Positions 35,465-45,491 are shown, counted from the first letter of the stretch. The stretch: 64,000 nt of DNA from Propionispora hippei DSM 15287 (GCF_900141835.1 NZ_FQZD01000007.1:1-64000); one strand, 5' to 3'. Numbers and translations: made by a program. The notes: generated from the sequence alone by a model not told the origin.

Positions 35465-36544
35465 ATGGAAAAGTCAAACCTTTATAGTCTGGGACTTAAT
35501 AGCGGTGTTGCACAGGAGGCTGCTCTATATAAAGAGCTGCACCTGGCCCGCATATCGGTACAGCATAAAGAGTTATATATGGTTATTACGGAACAGGGCG
35601 AGCTGCGGGCCGGACTTGCCGGCAAGCTGCAGTTTTTGGGCAGCGGAAATGGCGACTATCCTGCCGTGGGGGACTGGGTGATGGTGGACCGCCTGGACAA
35701 TCGCGGCGGTCACGCTATTATTCAGCAGCGCCTGCCGCGCAGCAGCGTCCTGGTGCGCCGGGCCGCCGGTACGGCCTATGACAGCCAGGTCATGGCAGCC
35801 AACATAGACGTGGTGTTTATTTGTATGGCGCTAAATCATGATTTTAATCTGCGACGGCTGGAACGGTATTTGTCCCTTGTCTGGGATAGTAGGGCGAAGC
35901 CGGTCGTCGTCTTGACGAAGGCTGACTTGTGTCCGGAACTGTCAGGCAAGTTGTCGGAGGTATATACTGTGGCCCTTGGCGTCGACGTACTTGTGACCAC
36001 GGCAATGGAGGAAGACGGCTATGGCGGAATCAGGCAATATATTGCGGAAGGCACTACTGTTGCGTTCATCGGCTCGTCCGGGGTCGGTAAGTCCACTCTG
36101 ATCAACCGCCTGCTCGGCAGTGAGACTTTGGCGACAGGGCATATTCGGGCCGATGACCGGGGCCGGCATACAACAACTCATCGTCAACTGCTGTTGCTTC
36201 CCGGCGGCGGGATGGTGATTGATACGCCGGGCATGCGGGAACTGCAACTGGCAAATGCCGATCTAGGGGCATCCTTCGCCGATATCGAGCAATTGGCCGG
36301 TCGCTGCCGTTTTCGCGATTGCAGCCACGACAGCGAGCCGGGCTGTGCCGTGCAGGCCGCTGTCCGGGAAGGTACCCTCGCTGCCGGACGGCTCCAAAAT
36401 TATGTGAAGCTGCAGCATGAATTATCTTATCAGGGACTGAATTCCCGTCAGCTTGAACAGGAAAAGACCAACCGAATGTTCAAGGAAGTGGGCGGTCGCA
36501 AACAGGCAAGAGATTTGGGCAAGCAGAAACAAAAGCGCAGATAA
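35465..36544 (+). CDS. rsgA: Ribosome small-subunit-dependent GTPase A
   Basis: The 359-residue circularly permuted GTPase helps mature the 30S subunit. An OB-fold domain fills about 25-105, the G-domain has the NKxD-like LTKADLC, the P-loop GSSGVGKSTLINRLLGSE (about 203-220) and DTPGMREL (about 253), and the zinc domain CRFRDCSHDSEPGC lies at about 280-295. It is a normal-length RsgA with a slightly extended, lysine-rich tail. ATG 35465 follows GGGGAGG at 35449-35455. A terminator follows. Confidence 0.95.
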   Translation: MEKSNLYSLGLNSGVAQEAALYKELHLARISVQHKELYMVITEQGELRAGLAGKLQFLGSGNGDYPAVGDWVMVDRLDNRGGHAIIQQRLPRSSVLVRRAAGTAYDSQVMAANIDVVFICMALNHDFNLRRLERYLSLVWDSRAKPVVVLTKADLCPELSGKLSEVYTVALGVDVLVTTAMEEDGYGGIRQYIAEGTTVAFIGSSGVGKSTLINRLLGSETLATGHIRADDRGRHTTTHRQLLLLPGGGMVIDTPGMRELQLANADLGASFADIEQLAGRCRFRDCSHDSEPGCAVQAAVREGTLAAGRLQNYVKLQHELSYQGLNSRQLEQEKTNRMFKEVGGRKQARDLGKQKQKRR

Positions 36545-36550
36545 TAAGAA

Positions 36551-36586
36551 AAAGATCAAGCCCCCGGAAGGGGACTTGATCTTTTC
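36551..36586 (+). terminator. Terminator of rsgA
   Basis: AAAGATCAAGCCCCC pairs with GGGGACTTGATCTTT around a short loop, and TTCT follows. Confidence 0.85.
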
Positions 36587-36643
36587 TATTGTGCCGCAGT
36601 GTTGTACGGCGCAATTGTACATGGGCAAATTATCCTGATCTTC

Positions 36644-37228
36644 TTAGATGAGCTGGTAGAACAGACCATGCTGCGAGCAATGAAAATACAGCTTGCCGTG
36701 GCCGAATTTGTGGAAACGGAACTGGAAGTTCCATTCGGGATATTGTTTTACCAGAAAGACCTTATCGCCTGTCACATAGGCGGCAAAAGAAATATAATGC
36801 TCCTTGGTCATTTCGTGGGAAGCGGAAACATACCATTCATCCTCGACTGGCTCCAGCTGGAGCTGATGGTGTTCGTCCGCTTTGACCGCCACCAGCGGTT
36901 CCAGCTTTTTGCCGCAGCAGGAAATACCGGCATCAACTGTGGCAGTGATGAGATTTTTGCACTGTGGACAGCTATAAAATTGAGTTTTTTTCATATTTCC
37001 TCCGACTAAATCATTTTGTACGATATGCCCTAACAGGATTTCTTCAATATTGACTCCGAAGATCTGGGAAAGTTCGGGCAGCAGGGACACGTCAGGGCAG
37101 CCAAGCCCCCGCTCCCATTTGCTGATTGTTTTGTCACTGATATTCATAAGCTCGGCAACCTGCTTCTGGGTCATTTCTTTTTCTTTTCGCAAGCGGTAGA
37201 GCAATTGGCCTGTTTTTGCGCAATCCAT
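36644..37228 (-). CDS. XRE helix-turn-helix protein fused to a complete desulfoferrodoxin
   Basis: The 194-residue protein has an XRE domain (about 6-65, MTQKQVAELMNISDKTISKW). Residues about 84-194 follow desulfoferrodoxin: Cys87, Cys90, Cys104 and Cys105 match the rubredoxin-like Fe site, and His120, His138, His144, Cys184 and His187 match the five ligands of the superoxide-reductase iron centre. It could sense superoxide or redox state with its iron sites and control DNA binding, or reduce superoxide. ATG 37228 follows GGAGGTG at six-base spacing. No target gene is adjacent. Confidence 0.88.
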   Translation of the reverse strand: MDCAKTGQLLYRLRKEKEMTQKQVAELMNISDKTISKWERGLGCPDVSLLPELSQIFGVNIEEILLGHIVQNDLVGGNMKKTQFYSCPQCKNLITATVDAGISCCGKKLEPLVAVKADEHHQLQLEPVEDEWYVSASHEMTKEHYISFAAYVTGDKVFLVKQYPEWNFQFRFHKFGHGKLYFHCSQHGLFYQLI

Positions 37229-37482
37229 TAGCAGCACCTCCATTTGTAGTTTAGACGATTAAGGGTATTTAGACAATAAACGAACCGTAGAGTAGTGTCT
37301 TCTTCGATTTTAGTATGTGCAAAATTACAGATGCCGACCAATAGCGGCTGACGGAGAGTTTACTATTTAAGAATAATTTTCAGTTTGGGAAGGAGAGTCC
37401 GGCAAAGCGGATAATTATATTAACAGTCCAATATGTGATGCTGCAATAACGAAGTAACAAGTACGGGAGGGGCCCCGGTCCT

Positions 37483-39885
37483 ATGAACTGGAATTACGCC
37501 AAACAATTTTTTGACCATTTATCGCTAAAAAATCTAAAAAAAGTGATTATCCTTTTTGATGTGTTTCTTTTATGTTTTATCTGGGGCAGCCTTTTGCACA
37601 AAATAGAAAGTGAGCGGGAGCTTGAAATTAATAGCGCTGTCAGGGAAACGGCCAATTTGGCGCGCGCTTTTGAGGAACATACATTACGGACCATTAAAAA
37701 TGCCGATCAGGCAGCCATGTTTTTAAAATATCAGTATGCAACAGAAGGCAGGAGCATTAATATTTCCAGGTATAAGCAGGAGGGGCGCTTTGCCCAGCAA
37801 CCCTTTTTGCTGATGGGCATTATTGACGAAAATGGCGAACTTGCCGCCAGTGATCAGGTGCCGTTTGTTCCCTCCAATTTGAAGGATCGGGAACATTTTT
37901 ATGTGCATAAAGCTTCACGGGAAGATCAATTGTTCATCAGCAAGCCTGTACTGGGCCGGTCTTCCGGCAAATGGGCGCTGCAGATGACCCGGCGAATTGA
38001 TCGACCGGACGGCAGTTTTGGCGGCGTTGTAGTGATTTCAGTCGATCCTTTTTATTTTACCGATTTTTATAAACGGATGGATCTGGGCCGTAACTTTTCC
38101 ATCACGCTGGTCGGTCTTGACGGTATTGTCCGTGCCAGGCAAGCCGGTCAGAACGCTGACGTAGGACAGGATATCAGTGACAGTGTGGTCATGAAGCACT
38201 TAACGACTAACACGTCGGGCTATTATATTGCTCACAGCAAGGTGGACGGTATAAAACGTATCTACAGTTACCGTGCGTTCAGCGAATATCCTCTGGCGGT
38301 CTTGGTCGGCATTGACGAGCAGGAAGCTCTGGCCGGCATGAGCCAACGGGCGGGGGTCTATTACTGGGGCTGTGGCGTTGCTACAGTAATCATTATTCTA
38401 TTCGGCATTTTGCTGATTAAATACATCACGCAGCAGAGGCGTGACCGGGAGGCTTTGCGCCAGGCCTACGAGGACCTGGAAGCCAAGGTGCTGCTGCGGA
38501 CCCAGGAACTTTTTGCAACGAACGGGGAACTGGCGGCGGCCAATGAAGGCCTCCAGAAGGCTAACCGGCAATTGGCGAAGAAGACGGAGGAAATACAGGA
38601 GATTGCCTATTCGGATGCTCTGACCGGTTTGCCGAACCGCCTGTATTTTAATGAGTGGATTGATCAGGAAATGCGAAAGGCCAGCCAGGGAGAAGCGGCA
38701 GGCTGCGTTTTATTCATCGATTTGGACGATTTTAAGACGGTGAATGATGTGCTGGGCCATTCCTATGGCGATGCTTCTATCGTGATAGCCGGACAGCGGA
38801 TTGTTGCCACCGCCGGCCGTGATGCGCTGGTGGCGCGTATCGGCGGCGATGAATTTGTCGTCATTCTGCCCGGTTTGCGTGACCGGGCGGCTATTGCCGG
38901 CACTGCAGAGGCAATTGTCCGGGAGCTGGGAATTGACTATGATGTCGGTGGCGAGTGCTTTTCCATGTCGGCGAGTATTGGCATAGCCTGCTATCCACAA
39001 GATGGTTATACCGCCGAAGACATATTAAAAAATGCCGATAATGCCATGTATGCGGCAAAAAAGAACGACCGGAGCGGCTGGAGTTTCTACGAAACGTATA
39101 TGCAAAAGGAAGCGCTGGCCAAGATGGTGCTGCGCAACAATCTGCGGTATGCGATTGAACGGGGCGAGCTTTCCTTGAAATATCAACCCCAGGTGGCTGC
39201 CGGGACTCGAGCTATTGTCGGTTTTGAAGCGTTGCTGCGCTGGGACAGCGCGGAGCACGGCCCGGTATCGCCGGCGGCGTTCATTCCCATTGCCGAACAA
39301 AGCGGACTTATCTATGATATCGGAGCCTGGGTGTTAAGGGAAGCCTGCAGCTTTGCCCGGCGTTTGGCTTTGAACGGTCATGAAGATATCATGATCGCCA
39401 TCAATGTATCGGCCAAGCAGCTTGCCGCCGATGACTTCATTGACCTGGTGCGTAATACTCTGGCGGATACCGGCATAAAACCCAGTCAGGTTGAGCTGGA
39501 AATTACCGAAAGCCTGCTGATGAATTCCCTGGAGGATGCCAGAGGCAAGCTGAATGAGCTGCGGTCAATGGGAATTCGGCTTGCTTTGGACGATTTCGGA
39601 ACCGGATTTTCCTCTCTGACCTATTTATGGAACTTACCGGTCAACACGTTAAAAATTGACAAATCCTTTATTGATCTTATCTTATATGATGCCGCTAAAG
39701 CAAAAATCGTAAGTACCATTATCCATATGGCCCACGATTTTGATATGCTGGTGGTTGCCGAGGGGGTAGAGCAGGAGCAGCAGCTTTGCTATCTGAATGA
39801 AAACTGCTGTGATCTAATCCAAGGTTACTACATAAGCAAACCGGTCAGTGAAACAGAGGCTATTAATATGCTAGGTAACCACTGA
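37483..39885 (+). CDS. Membrane-bound GGDEF-EAL c-di-GMP enzyme
   Basis: The 800-residue protein has a membrane helix (about 18-40), a large extracytoplasmic Cache-like sensor (about 42-290), a second helix (about 292-315), a coiled coil (about 318-370), a GGDEF domain with GGDEF at residues 454-458 and an EAL domain with EAL at 582-584. Both signature motifs are intact, so it may make and degrade c-di-GMP; which activity dominates is unknown. ATG 37483 follows GGGAGG. Its stop codon lies in an inverted repeat shared with 40214-40227. Confidence 0.95.
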   Translation: MNWNYAKQFFDHLSLKNLKKVIILFDVFLLCFIWGSLLHKIESERELEINSAVRETANLARAFEEHTLRTIKNADQAAMFLKYQYATEGRSINISRYKQEGRFAQQPFLLMGIIDENGELAASDQVPFVPSNLKDREHFYVHKASREDQLFISKPVLGRSSGKWALQMTRRIDRPDGSFGGVVVISVDPFYFTDFYKRMDLGRNFSITLVGLDGIVRARQAGQNADVGQDISDSVVMKHLTTNTSGYYIAHSKVDGIKRIYSYRAFSEYPLAVLVGIDEQEALAGMSQRAGVYYWGCGVATVIIILFGILLIKYITQQRRDREALRQAYEDLEAKVLLRTQELFATNGELAAANEGLQKANRQLAKKTEEIQEIAYSDALTGLPNRLYFNEWIDQEMRKASQGEAAGCVLFIDLDDFKTVNDVLGHSYGDASIVIAGQRIVATAGRDALVARIGGDEFVVILPGLRDRAAIAGTAEAIVRELGIDYDVGGECFSMSASIGIACYPQDGYTAEDILKNADNAMYAAKKNDRSGWSFYETYMQKEALAKMVLRNNLRYAIERGELSLKYQPQVAAGTRAIVGFEALLRWDSAEHGPVSPAAFIPIAEQSGLIYDIGAWVLREACSFARRLALNGHEDIMIAINVSAKQLAADDFIDLVRNTLADTGIKPSQVELEITESLLMNSLEDARGKLNELRSMGIRLALDDFGTGFSSLTYLWNLPVNTLKIDKSFIDLILYDAAKAKIVSTIIHMAHDFDMLVVAEGVEQEQQLCYLNENCCDLIQGYYISKPVSETEAINMLGNH

Positions 39886-39906
39886 TTCATCCACACTGTG
39901 CAGTCT

Positions 39907-40067
39907 AGTACCTCATCAACCCTAAACCTGTGAATACTGACGGCCTATTTTCCGCAAGCCTTCGTTGTCGTCAGTCGGCATACTAACGGTGTGCCTCCTT
40001 CCTCCGCCTTGTCTCGCGAAAAATAGCCTCGCCATTATTCTTACAGTTTTAGGATTGACAAGGTACT
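39907..40067. repeat. Dispersed inverted-end repeat, copy R2 (longest)
   Basis: It begins AGTACCTCATCAACCCTAAA and ends GGATTGACAAGGTACT. Read on the minus strand its core has GAGGCTATTTTTCGCGAGAC and GGCGGAGGAAGGAGG, matching R1's core order. It is the most complete copy, at 161 bp. Confidence 0.8.
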
Positions 40068-40213
40068 AGTGGTCCACCAACTCTGAAAATACAATTCCTT
40101 TACGGTCCTTTTTCCGCAAGGCATCGTTGTCGTCGACTTACCTATGTTCGATAGGTGCGTCTTCTTCGCCTTGCCTTACGAAAAAATCTCTCGCCAGGCC
40201 GGCAGGTTCATTT
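40068..40213. repeat. Related repeat R2b adjoining R2
   Basis: It starts GTCCACCAACTCTGAAAATA, similar to the hairpin at 55048, and its core CCGCAAGGCATCGTTGTCGT follows the R2 core CCGCAAGCCTTCGTTGTCGT closely. It looks like a second subfamily of the same repeat. No gene is present in the 595-bp gap. Confidence 0.65.
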
Positions 40214-40289
40214 AATCAGTGGTTACCCAGAGAAGAAAGAAGAATGAAGGCGAGGAACTGGTGTCTGTCTCCTTTGGATATAATCCTGG

Positions 40290-40345
40290 ATAAAGCTTCT
40301 CCCGATACGGGTTATTAACCGTTTTGGGAGAAGCTTTATTTTTTA
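40290..40345 (+). terminator. Terminator in the gap before the third chemoreceptor
   Basis: AAAGCTTCTCCC and GGGAGAAGCTTT flank a loop, and TATTTTTT follows. It probably serves the GGDEF-EAL transcript. Confidence 0.8.
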
Positions 40346-40480
40346 ATTAGACGAAAAGACTGATTTTGTCGAAGAAAGGAATTTTATGTAGGCGAAGAAA
40401 TATGAGTAAAATAAAAAAATACAGGATTTAACAATGGGTAGACTGATTAAGCGATTTATTGATTAAAGGTAGGGGAAAGG

Positions 40481-42175
40481 ATGTTGGATATGAAACTGGC
40501 AGGGAAAATGCTCGTGTATTTTATGTTTGTTGTGGCAATTGGTGCAATCGGTTTCGGTTTTGTACTGTACAATGTCAACGTGGCCGGAAGTTTGCTGGAT
40601 AAGGTTAAACAGGAGGACATGCCGCGTTTGATTCAAACGGCAGAGGTTTCCAGGGAGATTGAAAATAAATTTGCTTCTCTGCGTGGATTCCTGATTTCCG
40701 GCGATAAAGTTTCGCTGGATAACTATCTTCGGGTGACCGCCGAAGCGAAAAAGAGTGAACAGGAATTGTTGGCAGTAGCACGTACGGAAGAAGGTAAAAA
40801 GATACTCAGTGAATTAATGGCCTTAGATGAAAAATATTCACAGATAGCTGAAACCGTTGTCATTCCCTATAAGCAAGCAGGTAAAGAAGCAGCGGCCCTT
40901 CAGGTGATGAATGGCGAACTTACCGATGTGGGCCGGCAGTTGCGCAATAAGGCGAAAGAGTATGTGGATTTCCGGCGGGCACAAATCCAGGACTCTATGG
41001 AGCGGTCGGTGACAGCTGCCGATAACAGTGAAATGGCTTCGATTATTGCCGGGCTATTAAGCATTCTGGTTGGCGGCGCTATTGGTTTGTTTGCGGCCCG
41101 CAGCATTTCCCGTCCGGTTAACCAACTGGCGGTTGTGGCGCAGCAAGTGGCCGGTGGTGATCTAACACAGCAGGCGAAAGTGGAAAGCCGGGATGAAATC
41201 GGTCAGTTGGCAACCTCGTTTAACACGATGGTAGCCCAGCTTAAGGCGCTGATTCGGCAAATTAATCTGAATACGGAACAACTGGCGGCCTCGTCGGAAG
41301 AATTAACCGCCAGTGCACAGCAGTCTGCCCAGGCCGCTGAGCAGGTAGCTGTTTCGATTACCCAGGTAGCCAATGGTGCTAGTGAACAGATGGCGGCTTC
41401 CGATGAGACTTCTGCAGTTGTCCAGCAAATGGCGGCAGGCGTGGAAGAGATGGCGGCCAGTGCCAATCAGGTTGCCGCTCAGTCGGCTCAGGCGGCAGAT
41501 AAGGCGCAATCAGGCGGGGTGGCTGTGGACCAGGCGGTTAGTCAAATGACCCGGATTGAAAATGCGGTTAACACCTCGGCCACGGTAATTACTAAGTTAG
41601 GAGAACAGTCCCAGGAAATTGGTCAAATCGTTGATACCATTGCCGGCATTGCCGGGCAGACCAATCTCTTGGCGTTGAATGCCGCGATTGAAGCGGCCCG
41701 GGCCGGTGAGCAGGGGCGAGGCTTTGCAGTGGTGGCCGAGGAGGTAAGAAAGCTTGCCGAACAGTCGCAAGAGGCGGCTAAAAAGATCGCCGGTTTGATT
41801 GGAGCCATTCAAGAAGATACGGAGCAGGCAGTTGTTGCTATGGCCGAAGGAACACAGGAGGTGAAGACCGGGGCAGCCGTGGTCGACGCCGCCGGTGATA
41901 CCTTCCGGGATATTGCGGAACTGGTATTACAAGTCTCCGGTAAAGTTAGGGATATTTCAGCAGCCATTCAGCAAACAGCGTCTGGCAGCCAGCATATAGT
42001 TGGATCTGTCAAGCGAATTGATGAACTTAGTAAACAATCAGCGGAGGAGGCCCAGAGCGTATCGGCGGCGACCGAGGAACAACTGGCATCGATGGAGGAA
42101 ATTGCTTCCTCAAGTGAAGCTCTGGCTAAGCTGGCCCAGGAGCTTAAAACTGCAGTAGCCAGTTTTCGAATATAG
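40481..42175 (+). CDS. Methyl-accepting chemotaxis protein (third receptor)
   Basis: The 564-residue receptor has membrane helices at about 8-28 and 188-208 and a short sensor with CHASE3-like features ([20 protein letters not shown]). HAMP spans about 210-262. The signalling tip is [20 protein letters not shown] with [23 protein letters not shown] 40481 is used; ATG 40490 is an in-frame alternative with a better-spaced AAAGG site. A bidirectional terminator follows. Confidence 0.94.
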   Translation: MLDMKLAGKMLVYFMFVVAIGAIGFGFVLYNVNVAGSLLDKVKQEDMPRLIQTAEVSREIENKFASLRGFLISGDKVSLDNYLRVTAEAKKSEQELLAVARTEEGKKILSELMALDEKYSQIAETVVIPYKQAGKEAAALQVMNGELTDVGRQLRNKAKEYVDFRRAQIQDSMERSVTAADNSEMASIIAGLLSILVGGAIGLFAARSISRPVNQLAVVAQQVAGGDLTQQAKVESRDEIGQLATSFNTMVAQLKALIRQINLNTEQLAASSEELTASAQQSAQAAEQVAVSITQVANGASEQMAASDETSAVVQQMAAGVEEMAASANQVAAQSAQAADKAQSGGVAVDQAVSQMTRIENAVNTSATVITKLGEQSQEIGQIVDTIAGIAGQTNLLALNAAIEAARAGEQGRGFAVVAEEVRKLAEQSQEAAKKIAGLIGAIQEDTEQAVVAMAEGTQEVKTGAAVVDAAGDTFRDIAELVLQVSGKVRDISAAIQQTASGSQHIVGSVKRIDELSKQSAEEAQSVSAATEEQLASMEEIASSSEALAKLAQELKTAVASFRI

Positions 42176-42184
42176 GGTATATAA

Positions 42185-42219
42185 CAAAAGGTTCTGCCAA
42201 CCAGGCAGAACCTTTTGTT
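42185..42219. terminator. Bidirectional terminator between chemoreceptor and acetyltransferase genes
   Basis: AAAAGGTTCTGCC and GGCAGAACCTTTT pair around a five-base loop, with T-runs on both strands. It serves both convergent genes. Confidence 0.88.
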
Positions 42220-42277
42220 CATGAATTTTTCGGCTGTTATGAACACCATGAAAGCAGCCAATCCTACTTGGAACATG

Positions 42278-42925
42278 TTAGGATAGTTTGGCAATTTCTT
42301 TAATTTTGTCAAGGTCCAGGTCTTTAAGGGCCCGTACGTTGTCCGAAACGACTTGTGGGTCCCAGTCCCACCATTTGGCCTGCAGCAATACTTCAATCAC
42401 CGCATCGTCATAGCGTTTCCGGATTGGTTTGGCCGGTATGCCGCCGACCACGGTATAAGGAGGAACATCCTTAGTTACCACGGCCCGGGCACCAATGATG
42501 GCTCCGTCACCGATCTGGACACCGGACATGATGAAGGCCTCATAGCCGATCCACACATCGTTGCCGATGACAATATCGCCTTTATTATCCCAGGCTTCGG
42601 TGACAAAGCCGGCGTGGCTCCAGTCGTCAAACAGTTCAAACGGATAGGTCGATAACGAATGGAGGGTATGATGAGCGGCGGTAAAGATGAACTTTGTGCC
42701 ATGAGCAATGGAACAATACTTGCCGATAATCAGTTTGTCGTGATTGACAATAGGATAGTGATAAAGAACATTCTGCTTTTCAAATAGCAGAGGGTCCACC
42801 GAATCGTGATAAAACGTAAAATCGCCGATAAGGATATCGGGATTATGGATGGCATTTTTAATATAGCACATATTTGTGTTGCCTTCCCGTGGAAACAGTT
42901 TGTTGGGGTCAGGACGCTGACGCAT
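42278..42925 (-). CDS. Vat/CatB-like hexapeptide-repeat acetyltransferase
   Basis: The 215-residue left-handed beta-helix enzyme has the repeat-rich stretch [19 protein letters not shown] and the motif [13 protein letters not shown] with the catalytic His of the xenobiotic acetyltransferases (streptogramin A/chloramphenicol type). [16 protein letters not shown] closes the fold. It could modify an antibiotic or another alcohol substrate with acetyl-CoA; resistance is not shown. No regulator lies nearby. Confidence 0.88.
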   Translation of the reverse strand: MRQRPDPNKLFPREGNTNMCYIKNAIHNPDILIGDFTFYHDSVDPLLFEKQNVLYHYPIVNHDKLIIGKYCSIAHGTKFIFTAAHHTLHSLSTYPFELFDDWSHAGFVTEAWDNKGDIVIGNDVWIGYEAFIMSGVQIGDGAIIGARAVVTKDVPPYTVVGGIPAKPIRKRYDDAVIEVLLQAKWWDWDPQVVSDNVRALKDLDLDKIKEIAKLS

Positions 42926-43121
42926 AAGTATCGCTCCTTTGGCTGTTGTGTCTTTTATCTATATTGTTCAAGATAAACAGGATGAACCCTTTTATAATAT
43001 GGGCATAAAAGTTTGCTCCATGCATGCCTATTCGCCTGGCTATAGCAATAGTTGTTCATTTTTATCCGTTGAAACGTGCTAAAGTTAGTGATGGTTGCGA
43101 ATTGCTGTTGCTGATAGGGTT

Positions 43122-43195
43122 AGTACTTTGTCAGTCTTAAAACAGTAGGGAAAATGGACGGCCAGTATTTACTGGAGTAAGGTTGACAAGGTATC
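43122..43195. repeat. Dispersed inverted-end repeat, short copy R3
   Basis: It starts AGTACTTTGTCAGTCTTAAA and ends GGAGTAAGGTTGACAAGGTA. It keeps the GGACGGCCAGTATTTACTGG region but lacks the long core, so it is an internally deleted copy of 74 bp in the 320-bp gap before fabF. Confidence 0.75.
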
Positions 43196-43245
43196 AGGTA
43201 TGGGAAGAGCAAAAATTTTGATAATAATAATTATGGAGGAACGAT

Positions 43246-44481
43246 ATGAATAAAAGGGTAGTCATTACAGGAGCAGGTGCTATAACTTCTTTGGGACAGG
43301 GCGCAGCGGCCCTGTGGCAAGCGGTTAAAGAAGGCATATCAGGGATAAGCCGGATTGAAAGAATTGATGTGACCGATTTACCGACCAAGGTGGCTGCAGA
43401 AATAAAAGCGTTTGATCCAGGACAGTTCATGGACAAAAAAGCAGCTAAAAGAATGGACCGTTTTTCTCAGTATGCCATGGCGGCAACCCATATGGCCCTG
43501 GAACACTCGCGGTTAAGCGCCGGCAAGCTCAACTCTGAAAGAACGGGTCTGATCATGGGTTCCGGGATCGGCGGTTTGGAAACGCTGGAGAATCAGCATC
43601 GTATGTTATTGGAACGGGGCGCAGACCGGGTCAGTCCGTTTTTGGTGCCGATGATGCTGCCCAATATGGCCGCCGGAATGCTTGCCATCCAGTTTGGCAT
43701 TAAGGGGTTTGTCGAGTGCGTTGCTACGGCCTGTGCAACCTCGACCAACGCAATCGGCGACGCTTATAAAGCAATCCAGAGAAATGCTGCCGATGTTATG
43801 ATTGCGGGAGGAACGGAAGCACCCATTACCCGGCTGGCGCTGGCAGGCTTTTGTGCCAATAAGGCGATGACCACAAACCCTGATCCCAACAGTGCCTGCA
43901 GACCCTTTGATTCGGAGCGGGATGGATTTGTGATAGGAGAAGGTGCCGGAGTGGTCATTCTCGAAGAACTTAACCATGCCCTGAACCGGGGCGCAGATAT
44001 TATTGCCGAAATCGTGGGTTATGGCTGCACAAACGATGCCTATCATATGACCGCAACTCCTCCTGACGGGGAAGGCGCCGCCCGGTGTATGCAACTGGCC
44101 TTAACCGATGCAGGGCTTAGGCCAAGCGATATTCAATATATTAACGCTCATGGAACCTCCACCGGCCTGAACGACAAGACCGAGACTGCCGCGATAAAGG
44201 CTGTATTTGGGGAGTATGCCTATCAATTAGCCGTGAGCTCCACAAAATCGATGACCGGCCACTTATTAGGCGCCACCGGCGCTATTGAAACGATGCTTAC
44301 CGCCTATGCGCTAAAAGAGGGTTTTTTACCGCCGACGATCAACTATGCCAATCCGGATGAGGAGTGCGACTTGAATTATCTACCTAATCTTGGCAGGCAG
44401 GCTGATATTACTCATGCCCTGACCAATTCTTTTGGCTTCGGCGGGCACAATGCGGTATTGGTTCTAAAACATTACCAATAG
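43246..44481 (+). CDS. fabF: Beta-ketoacyl-ACP synthase II
   Basis: The 411-residue condensing enzyme has the catalytic Cys in VECVATACATSTNAIGDAYK (about 155-175), His in NAHGTSTGLND (about 303) and His in KSMTGHLLGATGA (about 340), the full Cys-His-His triad. It extends acyl-ACP chains in fatty acid synthesis. ATG 43246 follows GGAGGA. It is not in a fab operon, so it may serve a special purpose or be a second copy. Confidence 0.94.
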   Translation: MNKRVVITGAGAITSLGQGAAALWQAVKEGISGISRIERIDVTDLPTKVAAEIKAFDPGQFMDKKAAKRMDRFSQYAMAATHMALEHSRLSAGKLNSERTGLIMGSGIGGLETLENQHRMLLERGADRVSPFLVPMMLPNMAAGMLAIQFGIKGFVECVATACATSTNAIGDAYKAIQRNAADVMIAGGTEAPITRLALAGFCANKAMTTNPDPNSACRPFDSERDGFVIGEGAGVVILEELNHALNRGADIIAEIVGYGCTNDAYHMTATPPDGEGAARCMQLALTDAGLRPSDIQYINAHGTSTGLNDKTETAAIKAVFGEYAYQLAVSSTKSMTGHLLGATGAIETMLTAYALKEGFLPPTINYANPDEECDLNYLPNLGRQADITHALTNSFGFGGHNAVLVLKHYQ

Positions 44482-44553
44482 TCGACGGCAGCGCAGGCTA
44501 TTTGACGGTAGTTTATCAATAAGAGTCAGATGACGGCGGTCCGGAGGTGAAAC

Positions 44554-45444
44554 ATGATTGATTTAAAAGACACGATAGCAGAATGCATAGCCTATATTGA
44601 GAACAACCTGCATAATAAGTTTTCCCTGGATGACATTGCCGCTCACTGCAGGATATCGAAATATCATTTGCACCGGATGTTTAAATCACTGACGGGAGAG
44701 TCGCTGATGGAATATGTCCAAGCGCGGAAACTCTCCGCCAGTATTGATGAACTTACCAATACCCATATGAGAATTATTGATATCGCTTTGGATTATGGCT
44801 TTGATTATGAACAGTCTTATATCAGAGCCTTCCGCAAGAGATTTGGCCATACGCCTTTGAAAGTACGGTCGGAACAAATGTCCATCCCCATTAAGGAACG
44901 GCTCAACATGAATGACATCCTGTCGCTGGATAATTCCATTATTTATAAGCCGTCATTTATTTTTAGGCAAAAGTTTTTCCTTGTCGGCATGGAACATAAA
45001 ATTATGAGTAAATCGGGGGACAAGGTTGCTAACGCGTATGGAAGGGATTTTTTCTATCATCACCGGCAGCAAGTAACAAATCCAATAAATCCTCATGTAT
45101 ACTTCGGCTACACCGACTGGAAGGACAGCGAGAATGGCTATATATTTTACATGCCTTCCGTACAGGTGCAGAATCTGGATCAGATTCCGGAAGGAATGAT
45201 GGGTGTCGCCATTCCGGCGCATAAGTATGTCGTCTTTCGTTTTGTTGGTTTTTTCCGTCCCGATGAAATCAATGGCCGGCAAGTTGGCCGGCTGCTGGTC
45301 CACATGTATTCCAAATGGATTATAAAATCCGGCTTTACCTTTGCCGATAAGTTCCGGTTTGAATATATTGATTCCAGTTTAGCCAAAGATGATTATTGTG
45401 AATTGGACATTTATCAACCCATCGTGGATGCCAATAAAATGTAG
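44554..45444 (+). CDS. AraC-family regulator with GyrI-like effector domain
   Basis: The 296-residue protein has an N-terminal AraC domain (about 8-105, with IAAHCRISKYHLHRMFKSLT and IIDIALDYGFDYEQSYIRAF), then a GyrI/effector-binding domain (about 130-290). This order matches the Rob/SoxS-like and multidrug-type regulators that bind hydrophobic compounds. ATG 44554 follows GGAGGTG. A terminator separates it from a convergent oxidoreductase gene. Confidence 0.9.
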   Translation: MIDLKDTIAECIAYIENNLHNKFSLDDIAAHCRISKYHLHRMFKSLTGESLMEYVQARKLSASIDELTNTHMRIIDIALDYGFDYEQSYIRAFRKRFGHTPLKVRSEQMSIPIKERLNMNDILSLDNSIIYKPSFIFRQKFFLVGMEHKIMSKSGDKVANAYGRDFFYHHRQQVTNPINPHVYFGYTDWKDSENGYIFYMPSVQVQNLDQIPEGMMGVAIPAHKYVVFRFVGFFRPDEINGRQVGRLLVHMYSKWIIKSGFTFADKFRFEYIDSSLAKDDYCELDIYQPIVDANKM

Positions 45445-45455
45445 ATCTGGCAAAT

Positions 45456-45491
45456 AAAACCGCCACTTGCTGTGCAGCAAGTGGCGGTTTT
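45456..45491. terminator. Bidirectional terminator between AraC and aldo-keto reductase genes
   Basis: AAAACCGCCACTTGCT pairs exactly with AGCAAGTGGCGGTTTT around a four-base loop. Confidence 0.9.

Larger units (their letters stand above)
39874..40227. repeat. 14-bp inverted repeats bracketing a repeat-rich gap
   Basis: GGTAACCACTGATT (39874-39887), which includes the GGDEF-EAL stop codon, and AATCAGTGGTTACC (40214-40227) are exact inverted copies. Between them lie repeat R2 and a second repeat with a related core. The segment could be a composite insertion or an invertible block. Confidence 0.6.

Noticed and set aside
40127-40318. 63-codon frame in the repeat-rich gap
   Set aside because: It is composed of repeat R2b and has no ribosome site.
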